Origin: Firmicutes bacterium FC7
GTDB lineage: Bacteria > Bacillota > Clostridia > Tissierellales > Tissierellaceae
Direction of reading: 5' to 3'
NCBI GenBank assembly: GCA_022760735.1
Contig: JAKELU010000006.1
Location: 18,411-82,410 of the forward strand
DNA length: 64,000 bases
Both the position numbers and the translations under genes were made by a program. Below are positions 1 to 7,815 of this stretch, in pieces. The stretch's first letter is position 1. Each line of letters begins with the position of its first letter. Below the pieces are notes generated by a model. It was given only the letters and a program-made list of their open reading frames with translations, did no database searches and was not told where the DNA came from.

Positions 1-1
1 T

Positions 2-1267
2 GATAAAAGACAGGAATTTGTAATCGGTGGCTATACCCTTTCTGACAAAAGAATAAGTGGTGTAAGTTCGCTTCTTCTTGGCATATATGAGGGCGATGAT
101 TTAGTTTATGTAGGACGTGCAGGTACTGGAATAAGCGAAACTGAAATGAGGTTGCTTGAAGAGAAATTTGAAAAAATTGAGAGAGCAAATTCTCCTTTTA
201 AAATTCCACCCATACCTAGACCGAATGAAAAAATTATATGGCTTGAACCAGAATTAATTGCAGAAATAAAATTTGCCGATTGGACTAAGGATAATCTATT
301 GAGACAAGCAAGCTATAAAGGATTACGGACAGACAAAAATCCTAAGGAAATAAGAAAAGAAGAAGTAGTAGAAGTAGAGATACAGAACAATTCAATTGGT
401 TCTAATAGCATAGTTATTCAGGGAATTAAAATTACAAATCCAGATAAGGTAATATTCGATCAACCTGAAATTACAAAATTAGATATAGTTAGGTATTACG
501 AAAAAGTTTCACAGCGTATGCTACCATTTTTAAGCCATAGAATTCTTAGTATTGTACGTTGTCCAAAAGGAGTATCACAGACTTGTTTCTATAAGAAGCA
601 TCCTGGGCCAGGTAGTAAAGGGATTATAACAACTTCTATTTCGACAAATAGTTCAGAAACAGAAGAGTACTTTTATATTGATGATGTAACAGGGCTCATT
701 TCTGAAGCACAGATGGGTACACTGGAATTTCATACCTGGGGTAGTAGGGTAGAAAATATTGAAACTCCTGATATTATGGTATTTGATCTTGACCCAGATG
801 AAGGAATGGACCTAAGTATGGTTAGACAGGGAGTGAGAGATTTAAAAGACATCCTAGACCAACTTTCGCTAAGCTCATACCTCAAAACAAGTGGTGGTAA
901 AGGCTACCATGTGGTTGTACCTTTAAAACCTACCGTTAATTGGGATATTTTTTATGATTTTGCAAGACGAGTTGTGGAAGTTATGGAACAGAAATGGCCA
1001 GACCGTTATACAAGCAATATTAGAAAGACTAGTCGCACAGGTAAAATATTTATCGACTGGATTAGAAATGGCAGGGGAGCCACAAGCATTGCTCCATATT
1101 CATTAAGAGCAAGAAAGGGAGCAAAAGTATCGATGCCAATTTTATGGAATGAACTTGATACAATAGCTCCAGATGGGATAAATATGTGGGATGTTTTAAA
1201 GAGGGTTGATGAAAAAGATCCTTGGCAGGACTTTTTCGAAAGAAACCAAACTCTCAAAAAAATATAA
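2..1267 (+). CDS. ligD: ATP-dependent DNA ligase D, 3' part (ligase C-terminus plus polymerase domain)
   Basis: The frame is open from base 2 of the window, so the 5' end lies outside it; 421 residues are visible. Residues 1-50 match the OB-fold end of a LigD ligase (RQEFVIGGYT, then LLLGIY and YVGRAGTG). After a linker, residues ~139-415 form a LigD-type primase/polymerase domain with the metal-binding pair in FDLDPDEG (Asp262/Asp264) and the SGGKGYH motif. Ligase-then-polymerase is the Bacillus-like domain order; no nuclease domain follows. LigD works with Ku in non-homologous end joining, often in the spore or during outgrowth. No ku gene is visible; it may lie upstream. The ORF's internal ATG at 146 is not the true start. 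Confidence 0.93.
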   Translation, partial: DKRQEFVIGGYTLSDKRISGVSSLLLGIYEGDDLVYVGRAGTGISETEMRLLEEKFEKIERANSPFKIPPIPRPNEKIIWLEPELIAEIKFADWTKDNLLRQASYKGLRTDKNPKEIRKEEVVEVEIQNNSIGSNSIVIQGIKITNPDKVIFDQPEITKLDIVRYYEKVSQRMLPFLSHRILSIVRCPKGVSQTCFYKKHPGPGSKGIITTSISTNSSETEEYFYIDDVTGLISEAQMGTLEFHTWGSRVENIETPDIMVFDLDPDEGMDLSMVRQGVRDLKDILDQLSLSSYLKTSGGKGYHVVVPLKPTVNWDIFYDFARRVVEVMEQKWPDRYTSNIRKTSRTGKIFIDWIRNGRGATSIAPYSLRARKGAKVSMPILWNELDTIAPDGINMWDVLKRVDEKDPWQDFFERNQTLKKI

Positions 1268-1285
1268 AAATAAATGTAAATTTAC

Positions 1286-1320
1286 GAAGCATTTTCTTAG
1301 AAGGAGAATGCTTCTATTTG
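1286..1320 (+). terminator. Intrinsic terminator after ligD
   Basis: The arms GAAGCATTTTC and GAGAATGCTTC pair with one G-T wobble around a short loop and are followed by a T-rich stretch. Confidence 0.7.
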
Positions 1321-1433
1321 TTATTGATGTATTATCAATAAAATTCATATAATATAACATAAAATATTTATTTATAAACGATAAATGCTTTGTTATAATT
1401 AAGTTGTTGAATTATTATGCGTGAGGTGTTTTG

Positions 1434-1913
1434 ATGAAAAAAGAAACAAACTTTTTAAGGCTTGCAGTTTTCTTTATTGGATTTCCAATACTTATTTTAT
1501 GCATTTTTCTTTTTCCCATAATATCAAAAGAAGCGGCAGAAAGTAGTGCAAAAATGGCTTATATACTATATACTATTTTATTAGTCATGTATATTACTGC
1601 AATACCTTTTTATACTGCATTGTATCAAGCATTTAAACTTTTAAATTATATCGATGAAAATAAAGCCTTTTCAGATTTATCGGTTAAAGCATTAAGTAAA
1701 ATAAAAAAATGTGCAACTATTATTTGTTTGTTGTATTTACTTATTTTACCACTTTTTTATATCATAGGTGAAGTAGACGATGCCCCAGGTGTCATAATTA
1801 TTGGTATGATCTTCGTGTTTGCACCAATGGTTGTAGCAGTTTTTGCTGCTGTATTGCAGAAACTACTAAAAAATGCCGTAGATATAAAAAATGATAATGA
1901 CTTGACAATATGA
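1434..1913 (+). CDS. DUF2975 family four-helix membrane protein
   Basis: A 159-residue integral membrane protein with four hydrophobic segments (about residues 10-30, 45-70, 95-118 and 128-150) and the N-terminal KKETNFLR pattern of DUF2975 proteins. The ATG at 1434 is chosen because GAGGTG lies just upstream; the in-frame TTG at 1431 would be too close to it. It is followed directly by a small XRE regulator, an arrangement usual for this family. A role in sensing at the membrane together with that regulator is inferred from the pairing; no function is established from the sequence. A TATAAT at 1394-1399 may be the -10 of its promoter. Confidence 0.8.
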   Translation: MKKETNFLRLAVFFIGFPILILCIFLFPIISKEAAESSAKMAYILYTILLVMYITAIPFYTALYQAFKLLNYIDENKAFSDLSVKALSKIKKCATIICLLYLLILPLFYIIGEVDDAPGVIIIGMIFVFAPMVVAVFAAVLQKLLKNAVDIKNDNDLTI

Positions 1914-1923
1914 GGTGAAAACC

Positions 1924-2139
1924 ATGGCAATTATAATTAATATTGATGTAATGTTGGCTAAAAGAAAAATGAGTGTCACAGAATTATCTGAAAAAGTCGG
2001 TATAACTATGGCAAATATTTCCATACTAAAAAATGGAAAGGCAAAAGCTATCAGATTTTCAACTTTGGATGCAATTTGTAAGGCCTTAGATTGTCAACCA
2101 GGAGATATTTTAGAGTATAAATCAGATGAAGAATTGTAG
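1924..2139 (+). CDS. Small XRE-family (YozG-like) HTH regulator
   Basis: A 71-residue protein that is nearly all helix-turn-helix: LAKRKMSVTELSEKVGIT, then ANISILKNGKAK as recognition helix and LCQ-like DAICKALDCQPGDILEY. This is the Cro/CI fold seen in YozG-type regulators paired with DUF2975 proteins. The ATG at 1924 sits 6 bases after GAGGTG, whose first bases overlap the stop codon of the upstream gene; the in-frame GTG at 1915 has no ribosome binding site. Likely regulates its own two-gene operon, an inference from the pairing. Confidence 0.85.
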   Translation: MAIIINIDVMLAKRKMSVTELSEKVGITMANISILKNGKAKAIRFSTLDAICKALDCQPGDILEYKSDEEL

Positions 2140-2151
2140 TACTAATATATT

Positions 2152-2187
2152 AGTCCTTTTTGCTATTGTTGCAAATAGGACTTTTTA
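2152..2187 (+). terminator. Intrinsic terminator after the DUF2975/XRE pair
   Basis: AGTCCT and AGGACT arms, extended by TTTGC/GCAAA on the inside, followed by TTTTT. Confidence 0.8.
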
Positions 2188-2291
2188 ATTATTACATAAT
2201 TATTAATGATGTTTATTTATGGGTAAAAGTAACATAAAAGATCCATAATAAAATTATTATGAGTAACTTAATGTAACTTAAGGAGGAGCTT

Positions 2292-2828
2292 ATGACAAAC
2301 TCAGATCTGCTTAGAATATTGAAAAAACGTTTTGAAGATAATATGGAACGTCACATAGCAATTGAGTGGGAGAAAGTACAAGCAAAGTTAGAAAATAGCA
2401 AGGAAAAACTCTGGGTTCTAAGTGAGATGGAAAAAACTGGTGGAGAACCAGATGTTGTTGGCTATGATAAAGTTACAGGAGAATTTATTTTTTGTGACTG
2501 TTCACCGGAAACTCCAATAGGTCGCAGAAACACTTGCTACGATCAAGAAGCTCTGGAGTCAAGGAAGAAAAACAAGCCTGAAAGAAGTGCTTTAGGTATG
2601 GCTGCTTCTATAGGAATTGAAATTTTAACTGAAGAACAGTATCGAGAACTACAGAAAATAGGTAATTTTGATACAAAAACTTCAAGCTGGATCAAAACAC
2701 CTGAAAAAATAAGAAAACTGGGTGGAGCACTTTTTTGTGACCGTCGCTACGATACTGTCTTTGTGTATCACAATAGCGCAGAATCATATTATTCTTCTAG
2801 GGGTTTTCGGGGGTTTCTAAGAGTGTGA
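2292..2828 (+). CDS. DUF4256 family protein
   Basis: A 178-residue soluble protein, close to the family's usual length. Recognisable stretches are ERHIAIEWEKV, LSEMEKTGGEPDVVGYD, FIFCDCSPETPIGRRNTCYD and RGFRGFLRV at the C-terminus, all typical of DUF4256. A strong AGGAGGAG precedes the ATG. The conserved Cys/Glu/Arg cluster (CDCSPETP-GRR) could be catalytic, but no biochemical role is known to me. It stands alone between a terminated operon and a broken amidohydrolase. Confidence 0.85.
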   Translation: MTNSDLLRILKKRFEDNMERHIAIEWEKVQAKLENSKEKLWVLSEMEKTGGEPDVVGYDKVTGEFIFCDCSPETPIGRRNTCYDQEALESRKKNKPERSALGMAASIGIEILTEEQYRELQKIGNFDTKTSSWIKTPEKIRKLGGALFCDRRYDTVFVYHNSAESYYSSRGFRGFLRV

Positions 2829-2872
2829 TGTATCTAATAAAACTATTATTTGTATTAAATAGGAGGCTATAA

Positions 2873-4038
2873 ATGCTAAATATACTTGATAAAGTGAAAT
2901 CTATAGAAGATTATATTATTAGTTTTAGAAGAGAGCTACATGAAAATCCAGAACTAAGCGGACAGGAATATAAAACTCAAGAGAAGATAATGAAGGAATT
3001 AGATAAACTTGGAATTCCATATGTAAAAGCAGGCAATACTTCCTTGATAGCAACGTTGAAGGGGGCTAATAGCGGCAAGACAATAGCTTTAAGAGCTGAT
3101 ATTGATGCTCTACCAATAACTGAGGAAACAGATATAGATTTTAAATCTAAAACTCCTGGAGTAATGCATGCATGTGGCCATGATGCCCATACAGCTATGC
3201 TTATAGGTGCAGCCAAAATCTTATCTGAAATGAAGAATGAAATACAGGGAGAAGTAAGATTTTTTTCCAGGAAGCAGAAGAGACTTTTACTGGAGCAAAA
3301 AAAATTATAGAAGCAGGTGGAATGGAAGGAGTAGATGCTTGTTTCGGTATGCACGGAATGCCAGAAATTGATACTGGATATTTTAATATATCACCAGGTT
3401 ATAGAATGGCAGGCTGTGACACAATCTATGTTAAATTTGAAGGAGTATCTGGTCATGGTTCATCACCTCATCTGGCAAAGGACACTATACATCCTGCTTG
3501 TATTTTTGTTACGGATCTTCAAGACATAGTTACAAAAAATATCGATGCAAGAGAACCACTAGTACTTTCTGTTGGTAAGTTCATTGGTGGTACAAAGGCA
3601 AATGTTATTTCTAAATACACTGAAATTGAAATCTCAATGAGATATTTTAATCCAAAGGTTAGAGAAATAACACATGCTGCAATAAAAAGGCATGCGAAGG
3701 CCATAGCAGAAGCATATGAGTTAAATGTAGATGTAAAGATAGAAGAAAGTGCACTTAGTCTTTATAATGATGATGAATTATCAATTATTGCAGTTGAAAG
3801 TGCTAAAAAAGTCTTTGGAGAAGGAAAAAATGTAGAATTGCCTAGTTACATGGGCTCAGAGGATATGCCGTACTATTTTCAACATGCTAAAGGCGTGTAT
3901 GCTTTCCTTGGATATAAAAATGAAGAAAAAGAAGCTATATATTTTCCTCACCATGATAGATTTAAAATCGATGAAGATTATATGAAATATGGTACTGCGC
4001 TTCATGTACAATTTGCTTTAGATTATTTGAGGGGGTGA
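2873..4038 (+). pseudogene. M20 family amidohydrolase (hippurate hydrolase/N-acyl amino acid hydrolase type), frameshifted
   Basis: Two adjacent frames together encode a complete ~388-residue M20 amidohydrolase. The first part (from 2873) has the metal-site motifs RRELHENPELSGQE and HACGHDAHTAML. The second, read from ~3267, continues as FQEAEETFTGAKKI and ends in the dimerisation/catalytic half (YMGSEDMPYYFQ, then FPHHDRF). The break falls in a run of seven T at 3260-3266; eight T, or a -1 ribosomal slip on that run, would restore the frame. An AGGAGG precedes the first ATG. The family hydrolyses N-acyl amino acids or aryl-amide conjugates using two metal ions. True pseudogene, programmed frameshift and sequencing error cannot be separated here. 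Confidence 0.85.
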
Positions 4039-4057
4039 TCCCCCTCTTAGTCTTTTT
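4029..4057 (+). terminator. Terminator overlapping the amidohydrolase stop codon
   Basis: GAGGGGG and CCCCCTC arms with a TGAT loop that contains the stop codon, then a TCTTTTTT tract. Confidence 0.85.
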
Positions 4058-4142
4058 TGTATAGCTTGAAAAATTGTTAGTATTATAATAATATATACAG
4101 ATATAGTATAAAAATTTAAATGAGAAGAGGTGGTTTTAATTT

Positions 4143-5543
4143 ATGTTCAAAAGAGTATTAGTAGCAAATAGGGGTGAAATTGCAGTTAGGATAATTAGTG
4201 CTCTAAGAGAAATGGGCATTGAGTCCGTGGCAGTTTACTCCCATGCAGACAGGGACTCGCTTCATACGACCTTGGCTGATTATGCATTTTGTCTCGATGG
4301 AAACAGGGTTCAGGAAACATATGCAAACATAGAAAAAATAATCAACATTGCAAAGATTACTAATTCTGACGCTATACACCCTGGTTATGGGTTTTTATCT
4401 GAAAATCCTAAATTTGCTGAGGCAGTAGAAAAGTCTGGTATAACTTTTATTGGACCTAGAAGTGATGTAATAAGGCTTATGGGATATAAAATTGAAGCCA
4501 GGAAATTAATGGCATCTTTAGGTGTACCACTTGTTAAGGGAACTAATACTGCAATTCATAATTATGAAGAAGCTGTTGAAATAGCTGAGGAAATAGGATA
4601 TCCTGTCTTGGTAAAAGCTGCTGCCGGCGGTGGTGGAATGGGTATGAGAATTGCTTCTGATGCCGATGATTTGAAACAAGTATTTGAAGCTGTTAAAAAT
4701 ACAGCACTCTCCTTATATGCAGATGATTCGGTTTTCTTAGAAAAATATCTATCTAAACCTAGACATATTGAGGTTCAAATAATTGGTGACAATTATGGTA
4801 ATTTTATTCATTTAGGGGAAAGAGAGTGCTCAATACAAAGAAGACATATGAAAATTATAGAAGAAACTCCTTCTATAGCCATAAGTCCTCAAGTAAGGGA
4901 AGAAATGTACAAAACAGCTGTTTTAATTGCTAAATCAGTAGGATATAACTCAGTTGGGACAGTGGAATTTATTTATGAAAATGGAGAGTATTACTTCCTT
5001 GAGATGAATACAAGAATTCAAGTGGAACACACTATAACAGAAATGGTAACTTCTGTAGATATAGTTAAGGAGCAAATTTCCATAGCAGCAGGTAAAGAAT
5101 TAAGTTTAAAACAGAAAGATATAAAATTTAATGGTCATGCAATAGAATGTCGTATATATGCAGAAAATCCAGCTAAATCTTTTATACCATCTCCAGGGAA
5201 AATAATAAACTATATAACACCAGGTGGACCTGGTATTAGATTAGACTCAGGAGTAAAAACAGGCTATACAGTAAGTACCTATTATGATTCTATGCTATCT
5301 AAATTAATTGTTTTAGGTAAGGATAGAGATGAAGCTATATTAAGAATGTACAGAGCTCTAAGTGAGTTTTATGTAGAAGGTATTCATACAAATATCCCTC
5401 TGTTGATATCAATCTTAGAGTGTGATGATTTCAAAAAAAATAATATAAACACAAAATATTTAGAAAAACATATACAAAACATAAAAGAGTATTGTCAAAA
5501 AAGAAAGACTACCTATTTAGCTATAGATAATCTAAACAATTAA
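4143..5543 (+). CDS. accC: Biotin carboxylase (acetyl-CoA carboxylase subunit type)
   Basis: A 466-residue protein with the full biotin carboxylase fold: N-terminal FKRVLVANRGEIAVRI and HPGYGFLSENP, ATP-grasp glycine-rich loop KAAAGGGGMGM (~158-168), RHIEVQIIGD, GERECSIQRRHMK and the catalytic EMNTRIQVEH region, then the C-terminal AENPAKSFIPSPG. It carboxylates biotin on a carrier protein using ATP and bicarbonate. It stands alone here: no accB, accA/D or decarboxylase gene is next to it, so its partner must be elsewhere. The last ~30 residues are poorly conserved. Start supported by AGAGGTGG upstream. Confidence 0.93.
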   Translation: MFKRVLVANRGEIAVRIISALREMGIESVAVYSHADRDSLHTTLADYAFCLDGNRVQETYANIEKIINIAKITNSDAIHPGYGFLSENPKFAEAVEKSGITFIGPRSDVIRLMGYKIEARKLMASLGVPLVKGTNTAIHNYEEAVEIAEEIGYPVLVKAAAGGGGMGMRIASDADDLKQVFEAVKNTALSLYADDSVFLEKYLSKPRHIEVQIIGDNYGNFIHLGERECSIQRRHMKIIEETPSIAISPQVREEMYKTAVLIAKSVGYNSVGTVEFIYENGEYYFLEMNTRIQVEHTITEMVTSVDIVKEQISIAAGKELSLKQKDIKFNGHAIECRIYAENPAKSFIPSPGKIINYITPGGPGIRLDSGVKTGYTVSTYYDSMLSKLIVLGKDRDEAILRMYRALSEFYVEGIHTNIPLLISILECDDFKKNNINTKYLEKHIQNIKEYCQKRKTTYLAIDNLNN

Positions 5544-5628
5544 TAACTAATAAAAATTATAAATAATAAAGTTTTCAAATGAGTCTGAATTTGAGGATTT
5601 TATTAGTTATAATTTCGGTTTAATTTAG

Positions 5629-5664
5629 CCCCTAGAGATCTATTTCTAGGGGTAATTATTTTGA
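5629..5664 (+). terminator. Intrinsic terminator after accC
   Basis: CCCCTAGA and TCTAGGGG form an 8-bp perfect stem around 8 bases, followed by a T-rich stretch. Confidence 0.8.
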
Positions 5665-5721
5665 CTAAACTTTAATGCTTAAATATTTTGACATTCATTT
5701 TTACTAGTGCTATTATAAGTT

Positions 5722-5836
5722 AGTAAACTCCGAATACCATTGTGGCAGTGGGGGAACCATATTATGGGGTGAATCTTAATTTTAAGAAGGGCGACTTGGG
5801 AGCCCTAACCCGACAGCTAACCCCATAGGAGTAAAC
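5722..5836 (+). promoter_or_regulatory. c-di-AMP riboswitch (ydaO/yuaA class)
   Basis: The stretch contains the conserved blocks of the ydaO class in order: GGGGGAACC, GGGGTGAATC, AGGGCGACTTGGGAGCCCT, AACCCGACAGCTAACCCC and ATAGGAG. ACTCC (5727-5731) and GGAGT (5828-5832) close the P1 stem. In known examples c-di-AMP binding causes premature termination, so the downstream gene is on when c-di-AMP is low. The gene it controls is a cation:proton antiporter, matching the known role of c-di-AMP in potassium and osmotic balance. Confidence 0.93.
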
Positions 5837-5837
5837 C

Positions 5838-5886
5838 AAGCGTATGACGAAACTCAATTGAGTTAGTGATGCGCTTTCTTTATTTC
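5838..5886 (+). terminator. Expression-platform terminator of the riboswitch
   Basis: AAGCGTAT pairs with ATGCGCTT (one wobble) and encloses a perfect AACTCAATTGAGTT palindrome; TTTCTTTATTT follows. It lies directly 3' of the c-di-AMP aptamer and before the antiporter gene, so it is the likely switch element. Confidence 0.7.
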
Positions 5887-5995
5887 CATTAATAAATATA
5901 AGGAGGGTAGTAGCAGAGGATTTAATAGAGTCAATGGGAATGGAAGTACATCTATCGTCATAATGATTAAAAATTATGATGTGGAGGTATTAAAA

Positions 5996-7219
5996 TTGAA
6001 TTTATTGTTTAAAATTTGTATTGTATTAATTATTGGAGCTATAGGAGGTAAGATTGCGAAATACTTTAGACTCCCTAATGTATCGGGATTTTTAGTGGCA
6101 GGTCTATTACTTGGACCCTCTTTTATTAAATATATAAGTTCAGGAGATATTGAGTCATTTTCAATAATAAGTGAGCTAGCTTTATCCATAATAGCTTTTA
6201 GTATTGGTAGTGAGTTTATTATTAAAGATATGTTAAAGCTAGGAAAATCAATTGTAATTATAACTCTAGCAGAAGTTTTGGGAGCTATTGTTCTAGTATT
6301 TAGCTTCATGTACTTTTTGTTTGAGCAACCATTTGCTTTTAGTATTGTAATAGCATCAATGTCAGCTTCTACTGCACCTGCAGCTACCTTATTAGTAATA
6401 AAGCAATTTAATGCTAAGGGACCTTTAACAAAAACTATCTTACCTGTAGTTGCACTAGATGATGTATTTGGAATTATTTCCTTTGGGATTGCAATGTCAT
6501 TAGCTAAGTTATCTGTTGGAAATCATGATGTATCAATATTTGAAATGTTCAGCGGGCCTTTTATTGAAATTGGAGGTTCCTTATTATTAGGCTTAGGATT
6601 AGGTGTTTTGTTATCATTTGTTGCTAAAAAGTCAAGCAGCCGTGACGAATTGCAATCAATGTCTTTAGCAGCTATTGGAATTGCAACAGGGTTATCAACT
6701 ATGTTGGGATTTTCATCTTTGTTAACTTGCATTATGATGGGTACGACTTTAGTTAATATGTTACATAAAGCTAAAAGGGTATTTGACTCAGTATCTGATT
6801 TTGCTTCACCTGTTTATGTATTGTTTTTTACATTAGCTGGAGCAAGTTTAGATTTAAGTATATTAGCTAAGGTAGGTTTAATGGGAGTAGCTTATTTATT
6901 TGCAAGAGCCGGTGGTAAAGCTTTAGGAGCTTGGATTGGTGCAAGATCCGTTCAAGCAAGCGAAGTGGTCAAAAAATATTTATCCCTAGCTTTACTTCCT
7001 CAAGGTGGTGTATCTATTGGACTTATTGTATTGGTACGTCAACAATTACCTGAATATTCGATGGCTATTAGTACTATTATTATGTTTAGTGTATTAATTT
7101 ATGAAGTATCTGGTCCAATATTTGCCAAAATAGCAATAGAAAAAGCAGGAGAAATAGATGGTGGCGTTAAGAGTAAAGACAAGAAGATGAATAAAGTCGA
7201 TGAAGTAGAGGCAATCTAA
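5996..7219 (+). CDS. CPA2 family cation:proton antiporter (Kef/NapA-like)
   Basis: A 407-residue membrane protein with about 12 hydrophobic segments and CPA2 signatures: GGKIAKYFRLPNVSGFLVAGLLLGP at the N-terminus (helix 1-2), SASTAPAATLLVIKQF, LPVVALDDVFGIISFG (the conserved Asp-Asp) and LLPQGGVSIGL. No C-terminal RCK/TrkA domain is present; it ends in a short charged tail. The TTG at 5996 is preferred because GGAGGT lies 7 bases upstream and gives the usual short N-terminus; an ATG at 5963 has no good site. The gene sits under a c-di-AMP riboswitch and is followed closely by a PII-like protein that probably regulates it. Potassium or sodium specificity cannot be read from the sequence. Confidence 0.9.
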   Translation: MNLLFKICIVLIIGAIGGKIAKYFRLPNVSGFLVAGLLLGPSFIKYISSGDIESFSIISELALSIIAFSIGSEFIIKDMLKLGKSIVIITLAEVLGAIVLVFSFMYFLFEQPFAFSIVIASMSASTAPAATLLVIKQFNAKGPLTKTILPVVALDDVFGIISFGIAMSLAKLSVGNHDVSIFEMFSGPFIEIGGSLLLGLGLGVLLSFVAKKSSSRDELQSMSLAAIGIATGLSTMLGFSSLLTCIMMGTTLVNMLHKAKRVFDSVSDFASPVYVLFFTLAGASLDLSILAKVGLMGVAYLFARAGGKALGAWIGARSVQASEVVKKYLSLALLPQGGVSIGLIVLVRQQLPEYSMAISTIIMFSVLIYEVSGPIFAKIAIEKAGEIDGGVKSKDKKMNKVDEVEAI

Positions 7220-7239
7220 TAAAATCATTTAGAAAGTAG

Positions 7240-7599
7240 GTGGGTAATATCCAAGCTTTGTTTATAGTATTAAATGAAGTTGATTATTTAAATGATATTC
7301 TATCAAGGTTTGTTGAAGTAGGAGTAGGTGGTGCTACTGTTTTTGATAGTCAAGGGATGGCAAGCTTAATTGTGAATAGCAGTAATAAAGGAGTTCCGTT
7401 ATTTGGGTATCTAAAATCACTTTTAGAAGATTCTTTACCCTACAATAAAACCATCTTTACTGTTCTACAAAATGAGGAGTTAGTTCAAAAAGCAGTAACT
7501 GTCGTTCAAGAGGTTTTAAGTGATACTTCTAATCAAAATGTAGGCTTCATGTTTACAATTCCAATTGCTAAAACATATCCCATGAGATTACCAGTGTAG
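7240..7599 (+). CDS. PII-like (ferredoxin-fold) regulatory protein linked to the antiporter
   Basis: A 119-residue soluble protein: beta strand ALFIVLNEV, helix DYLNDILSRFVEVGVGGATVFDSQGM, a loop, then FTVLQNEELVQKAVTVVQEVL. The strand-helix-strand order, and the VGVGGATVFDSQGM turn in particular, resemble PII/CutA-like trimeric sensors, though the classical PII T-loop tyrosine motif is absent. The start is the GTG at 7240 with a weak AGAAAG upstream; a TTG at 7258 is possible. Only 20 bases separate it from the antiporter gene, so it should be co-transcribed under the same c-di-AMP riboswitch. A role in gating the antiporter, by binding a nucleotide, is inference from context. Confidence 0.7.
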   Translation: MGNIQALFIVLNEVDYLNDILSRFVEVGVGGATVFDSQGMASLIVNSSNKGVPLFGYLKSLLEDSLPYNKTIFTVLQNEELVQKAVTVVQEVLSDTSNQNVGFMFTIPIAKTYPMRLPV

Positions 7600-7754
7600 A
7601 ATAATTACTCTTGTTCATTAAGAACAGATATTTATAAATGATCATGTGACTTTGTTATTAGTGTTAACGATCAGAAATAGTTATGATTTAAACAATCGTT
7701 GATTCAAGATTCATATTTATATATAATCATAATATTGAAAGTGCTTATTTCTAG

Positions 7755-7790
7755 GGATGCAACTGCTATTCAGTTGCATCCTAATGTTTT
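7755..7790 (+). terminator. Terminator after the antiporter/PII-like operon
   Basis: GGATGCAACTG and CAGTTGCATCC form a perfect 11-bp stem with a CTATT loop, followed by a short T-rich tract. The rest of 7600-7815 holds no gene; AACGAT/ATCGTT repeats near 7666-7705 are of unknown meaning. Confidence 0.85.
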
Positions 7791-7815
7791 AATTTAGAAA
7801 AGGATGAGTTTTTAA

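Noticed and set aside
1006-1257. Minus-strand ORF inside ligD
   Set aside because: Shadow of the conserved polymerase domain on the other strand, with no ribosome binding site.
5934-5963. Short ORF (MGMEVHLSS) between the riboswitch and the antiporter
   Set aside because: Nine codons, spacing from the purine-rich site is poor, and it lies in a leader; it may be a chance ORF.
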